The notes: generated by a model not told the origin, from the sequence alone. A stretch of DNA of 64,000 nt from Geobacter sp. (GCA_003490025.1 DNJC01000032.1:53560-117559); one strand, 5' to 3'. Positions 17,343 through 25,357 are shown, numbered from the stretch's first letter. A program made the numbers and translations.

Positions 17343-19727
17343 CTACCTGTCCAGGTCCGCCAGGACGAAGTCTATCGACCCGATGATGGCGAGGAAGTCG
17401 GACACCAGCCAGCCGCGGCTCAGGATCGGCAGCGACTGGATGTGCGGGAAACTGGGGGTCCTGATCCTCATCCGGTAGGCGGTGTGCTGCCCGTCGGAGA
17501 CGGCGAAGTAGCCGTACTCCCCCTTGGGCGCCTCGATGGGCGCGTAGCACTCGCCCCTGGGGGGCGACATGCCCCGGGTGGAGTTCACGAAGTGATGGAT
17601 CAGCGACTCGATGTCGTTCAGCGTGTCGTGCTTTTGCGGTAGCACGTAGCGGTAGTCCCGAGAAATCCAGCGCCCCCCCGGCATCCCGGCCGCCGCCTGC
17701 TTCACGATGGCGAGGGACTGCCTCATCTCTTCCATGCGCACCAGGTAACGGGCGTAGCAGTCGCCACCCTGGGCGGTCGCGACCTCGAAGTCGAAGCGGT
17801 CGTACCCGCCGTAGGGCATCGTCTTGCGGAGGTCCCAGGCGAAGCCGCAGGCGCGCAGGTTCGGCCCGGTGATTCCCCACTCCAGCGCCTGGTTCAGCGT
17901 GATGGCGGAAACGCCCTTGAGCCGCGCCGTGAAGATCGGGTTGGCGGTCAGGAGTTTCTCGTACTCGGCGAGCCTCGGCGGGAACCAGTCGATGAAGGCC
18001 TGCACCTTTTCCTGCCACCCCTGCGGGAGGTCCTCGGCGACCCCGCCGATCCGGAACCACGCCGGATGCATCCTCCCGCCGGTGACGCTCTCCACGATGT
18101 CGAAGATCTTCTCGCGGTCCGTGAAGGTGTAGAAGACCGGGGTCATGGCGCCCAGGTCGGCGGCGAAGGTACCCAGCCAGACCAGGTGATTGGCGATCCG
18201 GAACAGCTCGCAGAGCATGACCCTGATGTACTGCGCCCGCTCCGGGACCTCGATGCCGCATAGGGTCTCGACGGAGTTGACATAGGCCATGTTGTTCTGC
18301 ACCCCGGCGAGGTAATCGACCCGGTCGGTGTACGGCATGTACTGGTGCCAGTTCTGGCGCTCCCCCATCTTCTCGGCGGCGCGGTGGTGGTAGCCGATGT
18401 CCGTGTCCATGTCAACGATCTCCTCGCCGGAGAGCTTGAGGACGAAGCGGATGACGCCGTGGGTGCCGGGGTGCTGCGGGCCGAGGTTCAGGATCAGGGT
18501 CTCGTCGTCCACGCGGTCGAAGAAATCCCCTCCCGGGAGGGCCTTGTGCGTGCGCGCCTCTTCAACGGTGTAGGGCGCCATCTCGGTCGCCCTGGAGGGA
18601 TGCTCCTTCCTGAGCGGATGCCCCACCCAGTCGGGCGGCATCAGGATCCTCCTGAGGTTCGGATGCCCGTCGAAGCGGATGCCGAACATGTCGTAGGCTT
18701 CGCGCTCGTACCAGTTCGCCACGGGGAAAACGGAGGTGACGCTCGGGATGTCCGGATGGCTCCCTTCCAGCTCGGTCTTGATCCTGATCCTGCCCGGGGT
18801 TTCGAAGCAGGTGAGGTGGTAGTTGACGGTGAAGTCCCGGAACTTGTCCCGGTCGCGCCGGCACGACTCGTCCACGCAGGCGATGTCCTCCAGGCGCCGG
18901 AAGGGGGAGTCCTTCCGCTCCTTCAGGTGCCTCAAAAGTTCGGGGATGAGCCGGGATGGGGCGCGGTAGGTGAGCATGTCGGCGGCGGAATCGTCCGGCG
19001 CCACCTCGCCGCCGAACGCGGCCTGCAGTTCCTGCCCGAGGCCGAAGTCGGGGTAGGGGACCCTCGGCTGCTTGGGGCGCCAGAGTTCGTCCGAGCGCGG
19101 CGCCGCGAAGTACGGATGCTGCATGGAGCTGCCGCGCACGGCGGTCCCCTCCATCCCGGGGCCGCGCGGGTCGCGCGTCTTGGTGACGCCGTCGGTGAGG
19201 ATCGGCGCCACGGTCCCCTGCGTCCCGCCGCGCATGTGGAGCACCGGGCGGGTGGGGCGCTCCTCGCTCCTGATCTTCTTCTGCAGCAGCATGAGCCCAT
19301 CCAGGAAGGACTCCGGCCGCGGCGGGCACCCGGGGATGTAGAGGTCGACCGGAAGTATCTGGTTCACCCCCTGCACCACGCTGTAGACGTCGTACATGCC
19401 GCCGGAGTTGGCGCAGCTCCCCATGGAGATGACCCATTTCGGCTCCGCCATCTGCTCGTAGAGCCTCAGGATGCTGGGGGCCATCTTCTTGAAGACGGTA
19501 CCTGCGATAACCATCAGGTCGGATTCACGGGGGGTTCCGCGCAGCACCTCGGCGCCGAAGCGCGAGACGTCGTAGCGGGAGGTGAAGGAGGTCATCATTT
19601 CGACGAAGCAGCAGGAAAGGCCGAAGAACATCGGCCAGAGAGAATTCGCCCTCCCCCAGTTGATCAGGTCGTCCAGGGAGGCGAGTACGACATTATCGGG
19701 TATTTTCTCGTCGTCCATTTCGCTCAC
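17343..19727 (-). CDS. nuoBCD: Fused NADH-quinone oxidoreductase subunits B, C and D
   Basis: One uninterrupted 794-residue frame joins three complex I subunits. Residues 1 to about 165 are NuoB, with cluster N2 ligands C39, C40, C105 (SMGSCANSGGMY) and C134 (IPGCPPRPE). A linker follows, rich in Pro and charged residues (about 165-225). NuoC spans about 225-400 (YEREAYDMFGIRFDGHPNLRRILMPPDW). NuoD spans about 410-794, with NLGPQHPGTHGVIRFVL at its head and the end SDFLAIIGSIDFVLADLDR. In E. coli only C and D are fused. The start overlaps the nuoA stop by four bases. The fused chain would form most of the hydrogenase-like quinone module. Confidence 0.96.
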   Translation of the reverse strand: MSEMDDEKIPDNVVLASLDDLINWGRANSLWPMFFGLSCCFVEMMTSFTSRYDVSRFGAEVLRGTPRESDLMVIAGTVFKKMAPSILRLYEQMAEPKWVISMGSCANSGGMYDVYSVVQGVNQILPVDLYIPGCPPRPESFLDGLMLLQKKIRSEERPTRPVLHMRGGTQGTVAPILTDGVTKTRDPRGPGMEGTAVRGSSMQHPYFAAPRSDELWRPKQPRVPYPDFGLGQELQAAFGGEVAPDDSAADMLTYRAPSRLIPELLRHLKERKDSPFRRLEDIACVDESCRRDRDKFRDFTVNYHLTCFETPGRIRIKTELEGSHPDIPSVTSVFPVANWYEREAYDMFGIRFDGHPNLRRILMPPDWVGHPLRKEHPSRATEMAPYTVEEARTHKALPGGDFFDRVDDETLILNLGPQHPGTHGVIRFVLKLSGEEIVDMDTDIGYHHRAAEKMGERQNWHQYMPYTDRVDYLAGVQNNMAYVNSVETLCGIEVPERAQYIRVMLCELFRIANHLVWLGTFAADLGAMTPVFYTFTDREKIFDIVESVTGGRMHPAWFRIGGVAEDLPQGWQEKVQAFIDWFPPRLAEYEKLLTANPIFTARLKGVSAITLNQALEWGITGPNLRACGFAWDLRKTMPYGGYDRFDFEVATAQGGDCYARYLVRMEEMRQSLAIVKQAAAGMPGGRWISRDYRYVLPQKHDTLNDIESLIHHFVNSTRGMSPPRGECYAPIEAPKGEYGYFAVSDGQHTAYRMRIRTPSFPHIQSLPILSRGWLVSDFLAIIGSIDFVLADLDR

Positions 19728-20131
19728 GGCTGCTCCTTACCGCGTACGCGCATGGCCGACGGCCCCCAATCCAGCCCCCCCTTCATCCAGAGCCAAACGA
19801 GCCCCAGGAGAAGCACGGTGATGAATACGGTGATGTGAACCAGCCCCGGGATTCCGAGAAGATCCCACGACGTGGCCCAGGTGAGTATGAAGGCGCCTTC
19901 GACGTCGAAGACGATGAAGAAGATGGCGATCAGGTAGAAGGGGACCTGCGAGGCGTGCCGGGCGCTCCCGGTGGGGATCATTCCGGATTCGAAGGGGATC
20001 TTTTTATCGGCTGCGTCTTTGCCTGAACCGAGGTAACGAGCCGCCAGAAGGAGCGCGCCGATGAGCCCCACCGCGATCGCGGTGTATATGGCAAGCGGGA
20101 TCAACTCGACCTGCTGCGCGGTAACTGGCAT
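19724..20131 (-). CDS. nuoA: NADH-quinone oxidoreductase subunit A
   Basis: First gene of the operon. The 135-residue protein has three membrane helices; the loop after the first contains KKIPFESGMIPTGSARHASQVPFY, the conserved segment that shields the quinone cavity. AAAGGTC precedes the ATG. It overlaps nuoBCD by four bases, so the two are translationally coupled. Confidence 0.96.
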   Translation of the reverse strand: MPVTAQQVELIPLAIYTAIAVGLIGALLLAARYLGSGKDAADKKIPFESGMIPTGSARHASQVPFYLIAIFFIVFDVEGAFILTWATSWDLLGIPGLVHITVFITVLLLGLVWLWMKGGLDWGPSAMRVRGKEQP

Positions 20132-20175
20132 GTTGACCTTTCAATGAGAATATTGGGGCTTTTTAGTACCCGTAT

Positions 20176-20203
20176 AATCTAGCGTAGCGCCGCTGAAAGT
20201 CAA
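20176..20203 (-). promoter_or_regulatory. nuoA: Possible nuo operon promoter
   Basis: Read on the minus strand, TTGACT (20198-20203) and TAGATT (20176-20181) are separated by 16 bases, about 45 bases before the nuoA start. The -10 match is modest and a second -10 (GATTAT, spacing 18) is possible. It lies in the only AT-richer stretch upstream of nuoA. Confidence 0.4.
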
Positions 20204-20240
20204 TGGTTCCGCAACATCTTGGGGTGCGTGACGGGTCGTG

Positions 20241-21494
20241 CTATGTCATGAGAATCTTGCTTTTCATTATGAGGATCTCAAAGGCCATCGAGGCCTTGTT
20301 CAGCAGTTTTTGCAATTCGGGAAGTTTATCGTTCATCGGCTGGTTCCCCCCCTCGATGTAGAGGACCGCAACTACCCGTCCCATCATCATCAACGGGAGC
20401 AGGAGGTTGTTAAGGGGCGTCCCGGCTCCGACGGTCTGCAGCAGGAACCTGTTGGCCGGAGTCGGCGCCATGGGGCCGAGGTGGTGAGTCTTGGTCTCCT
20501 CCACAACCTTGAGTGCGGACGGTTCCAAGAGCGAGATCTCCACCGCATCGAACTTGGGCACAAGCTTTGTCCCAACCTGCGCCACCCACCCTGTCGCCTT
20601 TCCCCCCTTGATCAGGAAGAGGGCGACCCGGTTGAACTGCTGGCCGAGGTGTCCGATGATCAGGTCCGCGATGTCGTCCCTGTTGTGGGCGTGGGCCAGG
20701 CCTTTAAGGACGCCGTCGGAGCTGTAATCCTTGTGGCGCTCCAGCGAGGGGCTGACCACGACCTTGAGCGTCGGCTCGGGCTCGTCCGGGTCGCTGAAAT
20801 TTTCGAGTTCTTCCAGAAGGGGAAGCTCCAGGGCATCGGGCTCTTCGGCGACACCCCATCCTTCCGTGACCGCGGCTGCCGCGTCGGCATTGACTGCCGC
20901 TTTGACGGCAGGAGCGTGGACTACGGATAGCCGGGGGGACGGCGCCGCGTTGTGGCTATGGGGTGTGTGCGGGGGATCGGGCTGGGCATGGGGCTCAGGG
21001 GGCTGGGGGGGCGGGTTGTGCAACGCCCTGTTCCTGCTTTGCCCCTGCACCTTGATGTAGCGCATCTCCCGCTTTATCTTGTAATGCTTCTCCATCGCGC
21101 TCACCATCCGGAGTTCGGGGGCGATGACCGGTACGACGATGTAGCCCGTGGCGAAGGAAATCTCGTCTACGGCGGCGAAGTCGGTGGGGTCGACCATGGC
21201 CAGGGTGAGCTTGCGGTTGTTGACCGCGATCGGCATGACCCGGTGTTTTCTGACCGTCTCTTCGGGGATGAGTCTGAGCACCTGGGGAGGGATGTCCATC
21301 AACTGTTCCGGAGCGGCATGGGGAATGCCGATCCTCTTGCTCAGGAAATGGGCCAGATCGTGCTCATCCAGGTACCCCATTTCCACGAGATTCGTGCCGA
21401 AACGACCGCCGAAGATCGCCTGTCCTTTCAGGGTCTCTTCGAGTTGGGCCGTCGTGATTTTTCCCGCTTTTACCAGCAATTCACCTAATCGCAT
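20241..21494 (-). CDS. Stand-alone MshEN (GspE/PilB N-terminal) protein with GAF-like C terminus
   Basis: A 417-residue cytoplasmic protein. The N terminus (about 1-140) matches the MshEN domain of type II secretion and type IV pilus ATPases: RLGELLVKAGKITTAQLEETL, RFGTNLVEMGYLDEHDLAHFL, then the VMPIAVNNRKLTLAMVDPTD segment. MshEN domains often bind c-di-GMP. No ATPase core (Walker A) follows. Instead there is a low-complexity His/Pro linker (about 150-200) and a C-terminal region (about 255-417) resembling a GAF or signal-sensing fold (RVALFLIKGG, MMGRVVAVLYIEGG). It lies upstream of nuoA on the same strand, 109 bases away. Confidence 0.8.
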   Translation of the reverse strand: MRLGELLVKAGKITTAQLEETLKGQAIFGGRFGTNLVEMGYLDEHDLAHFLSKRIGIPHAAPEQLMDIPPQVLRLIPEETVRKHRVMPIAVNNRKLTLAMVDPTDFAAVDEISFATGYIVVPVIAPELRMVSAMEKHYKIKREMRYIKVQGQSRNRALHNPPPQPPEPHAQPDPPHTPHSHNAAPSPRLSVVHAPAVKAAVNADAAAAVTEGWGVAEEPDALELPLLEELENFSDPDEPEPTLKVVVSPSLERHKDYSSDGVLKGLAHAHNRDDIADLIIGHLGQQFNRVALFLIKGGKATGWVAQVGTKLVPKFDAVEISLLEPSALKVVEETKTHHLGPMAPTPANRFLLQTVGAGTPLNNLLLPLMMMGRVVAVLYIEGGNQPMNDKLPELQKLLNKASMAFEILIMKSKILMT

Positions 21495-21703
21495 GCAGCA
21501 AGGGCCTCCAACGATTCCATATCAGGTAAGCGTGCGTACCAAACATCCGGGAACGGATCGCGACATCGTCTCCCTGTGTCTGTGCCCGGGACGGCTTCCC
21601 GGCAGGACAGTGTCTATCCGTCGGTAATTTAGAACTCCCGCGACGCTATGTCAACAGCAAACAGGGCTGTCGCCGGTGGCAGGAAGGGAGTCGGGGAATA
21701 CTT

Positions 21704-22708
21704 TCATGCCTCCGCGAGATTCACCACGGTCCGCCCGCGCAATTCCCCCTTCAGCATGGCCGTGAATTTCTCCTCGAGCCCGGTGAGGGAGACCTCTGCT
21801 GCGCTTTCCATGACCTGAGAAGGCCTCCACTTCGTTGCCAGCTGCTGCCATACCTCTTGCCTCATGTCCGTCGGGGCGTGGGCCGAATCTATCCCGAGCA
21901 GGGAGACGGAACGCAGTATGAACGGGAAGACGTTCAGCGGCAGGTCGGGCGACCCGGCCAGCCCGCAGCAGGTGACAACGCCTCCGTAGCTGGTCGACTT
22001 GATTGCGGCGGCGAGGATCGGCCCGCCGACGACGTCGACCACCCCGGCCCAGCGCTCCTTCAAAAGGGGACGATCGGAGTTGCGCATGAAGTCGTCGCGG
22101 CTCATCACCTGCCGTGCCCCGAGACCGTGCAGGAACTCCGTTTCCGACTCTTTCCCGGTGACCGCGACCACCTGGTATCCGGCCTTGGCGAGTATCGACA
22201 CGGCGATGCTTCCCACCCCGCCGGTGGCGCCGGTCACCATGATGTCGCCCGACTCGGGCCGGACCCCGGCCGCCGCCAGCCGGTGGAGCGAGAGCCCAGC
22301 AGTGAGGCCGGCGGTGCCGATGATCATGCTTTCCTTCAGGGAGAGGGCGGCGGGAAGCCTTACCGCCCACGAGGAGGGGACGCGGATGTACTGGCCGTAA
22401 CCTCCGGCGGTGTCCATCCCGAGGTCGTAGCCGGTGACTATGACCGGCTCGCCGGCCTCGAAGGCCCCGTCGCTACAGGAGACGACCTCGCCCGCGGCGT
22501 CGATGCCCGGCGTGTGTGGGTAGTTCCTGGTGACACCGGGGCGCCCCATGGCGGAGAGGGCGTCCTTGTAGTTGAGCGACGAGAAGTGCACCTTGACCAG
22601 CAACTCGCCAGGCGGCAGCTCGTCCACCGACCTGGTCCTTATCTGGCGGGTGAACTGGCCGGGTGCTGTTTCCTCGGTCACCAGTGCGCGAAAGTTCTCC
22701 GGCATCAT
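21704..22708 (-). CDS. YhdH/AcuI-family zinc-free MDR oxidoreductase
   Basis: A 334-residue medium-chain dehydrogenase/reductase of the YhdH/AcuI group, some of which reduce acrylyl-CoA with NADPH. The catalytic-domain start FSSLNYKDALSAMGRPGVTRNYPHTPGIDAAG and the nucleotide-binding VTGATGGVGSIAVSILAKAGY (about 160-180) are clear. Zinc-ligand cysteines are absent, as expected. AGGAG lies seven bases before the ATG at 22708. The substrate cannot be told from neighbours. The downstream side (toward 21495) holds no gene. Confidence 0.88.
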   Translation of the reverse strand: MMPENFRALVTEETAPGQFTRQIRTRSVDELPPGELLVKVHFSSLNYKDALSAMGRPGVTRNYPHTPGIDAAGEVVSCSDGAFEAGEPVIVTGYDLGMDTAGGYGQYIRVPSSWAVRLPAALSLKESMIIGTAGLTAGLSLHRLAAAGVRPESGDIMVTGATGGVGSIAVSILAKAGYQVVAVTGKESETEFLHGLGARQVMSRDDFMRNSDRPLLKERWAGVVDVVGGPILAAAIKSTSYGGVVTCCGLAGSPDLPLNVFPFILRSVSLLGIDSAHAPTDMRQEVWQQLATKWRPSQVMESAAEVSLTGLEEKFTAMLKGELRGRTVVNLAEA

Positions 22709-22738
22709 AGCTTAGCTCCTGTTTTTAGGTGCTGCGAA

Positions 22739-23218
22739 TCAGGATATCCCGGTTATCTCATACTCCGTCTTCCCGATCCGCACGGTATCGCCGACAAAAC
22801 TGCCTATCAGGTCGTTGCCAAGGGGGGAGTTCACCGTTATTACAAGGATCTCCTCGCCATCTAGCTGCAGCTTCAGTCCCCCCTCCTCAGGTCCGATGAA
22901 GAGGGTTCTCTCCGTCCCTTCCCTGGACTCGAGCGTCACCAGGGCCGTCAGCCGGATGGGCGCCTCATCGGGGAACTGCTGCAGCGCGAGTGTACGGTAG
23001 GCATGCAGTGCGCGCTTCAGCTCCTGAGCCCGGTTTGCCTGCCCCTGGGCCAGGTAGGAAGCCTCCAGGCTCAGCGTGTCGTACTTGTTGTCCGGGATGT
23101 TTTCCTCGTGGATCGATGCTTCATGTGCGTTCCTGGCCGCGCTCGTCAGGACCGCCAGGTCCGCCGCCAGCCTCTCGATGATCAGCCGGTGAATGCGTTG
23201 TTTTCTGGTTGTTGCTAT
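22739..23218 (-). CDS. GreA/GreB-family transcription elongation factor-like protein with an apparent ATA start
   Basis: The C-terminal part (VTLESREGTERTLFIGPEEGG...VNSPLGNDLIGSFVGDTVRIG...YEITGI) is the FKBP-like domain of Gre factors. Reading upstream, the frame stays open through a helical segment (RKQRIHRLIIERLAADLAVLTSAARNAHEAS) that fits the coiled-coil arm. It reaches a stop at 23225-23227 without any ATG, TTG or upstream GTG. The best start is ATA at 23218 (I-A-T-T-R-K-Q-R), 9 bases after AAGGAAGG, giving 159 residues, a normal Gre length. The only standard start is a GTG at 22939, which would remove the coiled coil. Gre factors rescue backtracked RNA polymerase. Confidence 0.75.
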   Translation of the reverse strand: MATTRKQRIHRLIIERLAADLAVLTSAARNAHEASIHEENIPDNKYDTLSLEASYLAQGQANRAQELKRALHAYRTLALQQFPDEAPIRLTALVTLESREGTERTLFIGPEEGGLKLQLDGEEILVITVNSPLGNDLIGSFVGDTVRIGKTEYEITGIS

Positions 23219-23253
23219 GGGAGGTTACCTTCCTTTGCTCTATATAGGAGTCA

Positions 23254-23289
23254 ACCCCGCCGGGAGCGTTTGCGGCTCCCGAGCGGGGT
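23254..23289 (-). promoter_or_regulatory. Hairpin upstream of the Gre-like gene
   Basis: The arms ACCCCGC-C-GGGAGC (23254-23267) and GCTCCC-GA-GCGGGGT (23275-23289) make a 13-bp stem with a small internal loop. It lies about 36 bases before the proposed ATA start. There is no T tract. It may be a leader structure or a terminator fragment; the rest of the 23219-23391 gap shows nothing I can name. Confidence 0.45.
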
Positions 23290-23391
23290 GCTTCGAATGG
23301 GGTGGGGTTGTTTAACTCAAGGGGTGCGCCCTTGCCGGTGCCCGCGATAGTATAACTTCAGGTGGGGATCTGTCATCGAAAAAATGGCGGG

Positions 23392-23937
23392 TCAACGATC
23401 GAAGTACCAGTTCGCGCCAAAGAGGTGCATGTTCAGCCCTGGATTGGGGCTGCCGTTGAAACCGGCGTTGGACATGTGCTGGAACCGGTAGGACAGCCCG
23501 AAATCCCGGAGGACGCGGTAGCTGATCTCTGCATGCGAGATGAACTGCTCATTGCCGTTATAATCGCGGGTCCCGAACCGGTCGCGGTTGAGTACGGCGC
23601 CGCTGATGCCGAGGTCGATTTCCACGGGAAATCCCGGGTTGCCAAGGCCAAACGACGGACCGATTGAGCCTATGAACCCGTACTCCCCCTGGCTCCTCAA
23701 AGCCCCTGCCGTCAAGCCGACCTTGGTGGATATGCCCCACCCGGCCCTGTTCCGCAGTTCCCACGGCAGTATGTAGGTCACGAAAGCCTCGTACTGTGTG
23801 GCGCCCTTGTCCTTTGTGTCGACGGCGAACCCGCCACGAACCCCAAGCGTGCCCCAGTGCCCTTCAGCTGCAGCCAGCATGTCCGGGCAAACGGAAAGAC
23901 CGAGTGCGATGAGCAGCAAATACATTAGTGGTCTCAT
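23392..23937 (-). CDS. PagL-like outer-membrane lipid A deacylase family protein
   Basis: A 181-residue protein with a signal peptide (MRPLMYLLLIALGLSVCPDMLAAAEG) and beta-barrel-like alternation, ending in an aromatic WYF-DR terminus. The motif FQHMSNAGF...NPGLN matches PagL/acyloxyacyl hydrolase proteins, where His and Ser (here H154 and S156) are catalytic. The third catalytic residue, Glu in Pseudomonas PagL, appears to be replaced (Leu/Asn at 168-169). So activity is uncertain. The ATG at 23937 follows AAAGAGGAG; the frame extends 26 residues further upstream without a better site. Confidence 0.78.
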   Translation of the reverse strand: MRPLMYLLLIALGLSVCPDMLAAAEGHWGTLGVRGGFAVDTKDKGATQYEAFVTYILPWELRNRAGWGISTKVGLTAGALRSQGEYGFIGSIGPSFGLGNPGFPVEIDLGISGAVLNRDRFGTRDYNGNEQFISHAEISYRVLRDFGLSYRFQHMSNAGFNGSPNPGLNMHLFGANWYFDR

Positions 23938-24040
23938 GGGCCCGCTCCTCTTTAATATTAATTGAACCCAATTATACAAATGAAACCGGCATGCCGTCAA
24001 ATTCAATGACAGCAACTTCTCCCCTCGCCCTCCCCGGCCC

Positions 24041-24238
24041 TCACTGCCGTTAAGTTAAGAGCTTTACCCGCTACTGACTTACTCCTCCCCCCAGGCTGGG
24101 AGGGGGGAAGACTAGCGGCTTCAGCGAAGAACCGGAGTAGGGGCGAATGATTATTCGCCCCTACCCTCCCCCTCCGGGGGCGGGGACCGCTTTGTCAAGA
24201 CAGATAGGGGCTCAAGTTCCTTAACTTAATGGCAGTGA
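24041..24238. mobile_element. MITE-like element with terminal inverted repeats and 9-bp target duplication
   Basis: The 198-bp segment starts TCACTGCCGTTAAGTTAAG and ends with the inverted copy CTTAACTTAATGGCAGTGA (19 bp, one mismatch). It is flanked on both sides by CCCCGGCCC (24032-24040 and 24239-24247), a candidate 9-bp target duplication. It contains no gene but carries its own GC-rich hairpins and an exact copy (24137-24164) of the 28-bp dyad found at the end of nuoF. It is inserted within a GC-rich dispersed repeat: joining the flanks restores a sequence like the copy near 29180. No transposase is present in the window. Confidence 0.7.
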
Positions 24239-24244
24239 CCCCGG

Positions 24245-24287
24245 CCCTCCCCTTGAAGGGGAGGGGGAGATTGTGATAGCGGAAGAT
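24245..24287. repeat. Dispersed repeat, 43 bp identical to 29198-29240
   Basis: CCCTCCCCTTGAAGGGGAGG followed by GGGAGATTGTGATAGCGGAAGAT occurs here and at 29198-29240 without a mismatch. The first half is a hairpin; the second half is not symmetric and so marks a true repeated unit. The remainder of the 23938-24420 gap (483 bases) holds the MITE-like element and about 130 bases with no clear feature. Confidence 0.8.
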
Positions 24288-24420
24288 CGGTTCTAATCCG
24301 GTGAGAGGATGTCACGTATTCTCTCCTTGCGGAACAAGGGCGGTGGAGGTACTATGTTCTTAATTAACAACATGAATGTTGGGTTCAGATGAAGGAGGAG
24401 TGGACCAGAGGGAGGTGGCC

Positions 24421-24792
24421 ATGAAAGGGTACGAACTGGTAAAGCTGATCAACAGTGAAAAAGGCGCCCACCCCGACCGCGTTTTCATCAAGTGGTGGAG
24501 GAAAGAGGAGGACTTCGTCGATTTCGATCTCGTCGGGAGGTTCCTGCAGAACTTGAACGACGGTGCGGAAATCGGGGGGTTCGACCTGATCGACCAGGAC
24601 GAAATGTGGCGCACCCTGCAGAATCGATGCGGGGGGAGGGTCCACAAGGAACAGCGGGACGGAGATTGGGTCCTGCGCTGGACGCCGCCGAAAGGTGTCA
24701 AGGTGGAGGAGAAACTGTCGGAATACCCATACACGCCGGAATCACTGCTGAAAATCCTCGACGCAGAGACTGACTACAACTACGTCGACTGA
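24421..24792 (+). CDS. Hypothetical acidic protein, 123 residues
   Basis: I do not recognise this family. The soluble protein begins MKGYELVKLINSEKG and is rich in Asp, Glu, Trp and Lys (FIKWWRKEEDFVDFD, DGDWVLRWTPPKG). No signal peptide, membrane helix or metal motif is seen. GGGAGG lies four to nine bases before the ATG at 24421, which decides this start over an upstream in-frame ATG. The codon pattern is like its neighbours. It faces the bcp gene across a shared terminator hairpin. Confidence 0.75.
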   Translation: MKGYELVKLINSEKGAHPDRVFIKWWRKEEDFVDFDLVGRFLQNLNDGAEIGGFDLIDQDEMWRTLQNRCGGRVHKEQRDGDWVLRWTPPKGVKVEEKLSEYPYTPESLLKILDAETDYNYVD

Positions 24793-24837
24793 AATTAAAT
24801 AGACAGCATGTTCTGCCGTCAGTGCAGGCTGGCGAAG

Positions 24838-24865
24838 AAAGGGGCGAGTGAATCGCCCCTTTTCT
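24838..24865. terminator. Bidirectional terminator between the hypothetical gene and bcp
   Basis: A perfect 10-bp stem AAAGGGGCGA / TCGCCCCTTT (24838-24847 and 24853-24862) with a GTGAA loop has A/T runs on both sides. It sits between two convergent genes. Confidence 0.85.
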
Positions 24866-24880
24866 ATTTTCGGGTTGAGG

Positions 24881-25357
24881 CTATCTCCCCTTGGCGAGCA
24901 TCTTGAAAAAGTCGAGCACCTTGTCCGGGTGTTCGGACGCCTTGGGGATCTTGGGCCAGTGCTTGATGACGATGCCGTCGGGAGAGATGACCACGGTGGA
25001 ACGGATGGAACCGATGGCGGTTTTGCCGTACTGCACCTTTTCGCCGTATGCGCCGTACGCTTTCATGACCGATGCGTCAGGGTCCGAAAGGAGCGTGAAA
25101 GGAAGCTTGAACTCTGCGATGAACTTGTCGTGGGACTTCAGCGAATCCTTGCTGACCCCGAGAAGCACGGCGCCCATCTGTTCGAACAGCGGGTGCAGCT
25201 TTGCGAACCCTATCGCCTCGGCGGTGCAGCCCGGCGTGTTGTCCCTGGGGTAGAAGTAGAGAACGACGATCCTTCCGGCATATTCCTTCAGCGAATGCTC
25301 TTTCCCATCGCTCCCCTGCAGTTTGAAGTCCGGAGCTTTCTGCCCTTCCAAAAACAT
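24881..25357 (-). CDS. bcp: Peroxiredoxin of the Bcp/PrxQ family lacking the usual resolving cysteine
   Basis: A 158-residue thiol peroxidase that reduces peroxides in the cytoplasm. The peroxidatic cysteine is C44 in YPRDNTPGCTAEA. The residue five positions later, cysteine in E. coli Bcp, is isoleucine (I49, EAIGF), and I find no other cysteine in the protein. It therefore looks like a 1-Cys form needing an external thiol. The ATG at 25357 (MFLEGQKAPDF) has GGAGGCGGG upstream; the open frame continues 28 residues further but without family similarity. Confidence 0.93.
   Translation of the reverse strand: MFLEGQKAPDFKLQGSDGKEHSLKEYAGRIVVLYFYPRDNTPGCTAEAIGFAKLHPLFEQMGAVLLGVSKDSLKSHDKFIAEFKLPFTLLSDPDASVMKAYGAYGEKVQYGKTAIGSIRSTVVISPDGIVIKHWPKIPKASEHPDKVLDFFKMLAKGR

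Noticed and set aside
20173..20178. Plus-strand TATAAT upstream of nuoA
   Set aside because: No -35 at 16-18 bases and no plus-strand gene downstream; the minus-strand promoter reading fits nuoA better.
24041..24238. Degenerate transposase gene
   Set aside because: No frame of useful length or DDE-type motif is present; the element is non-coding.
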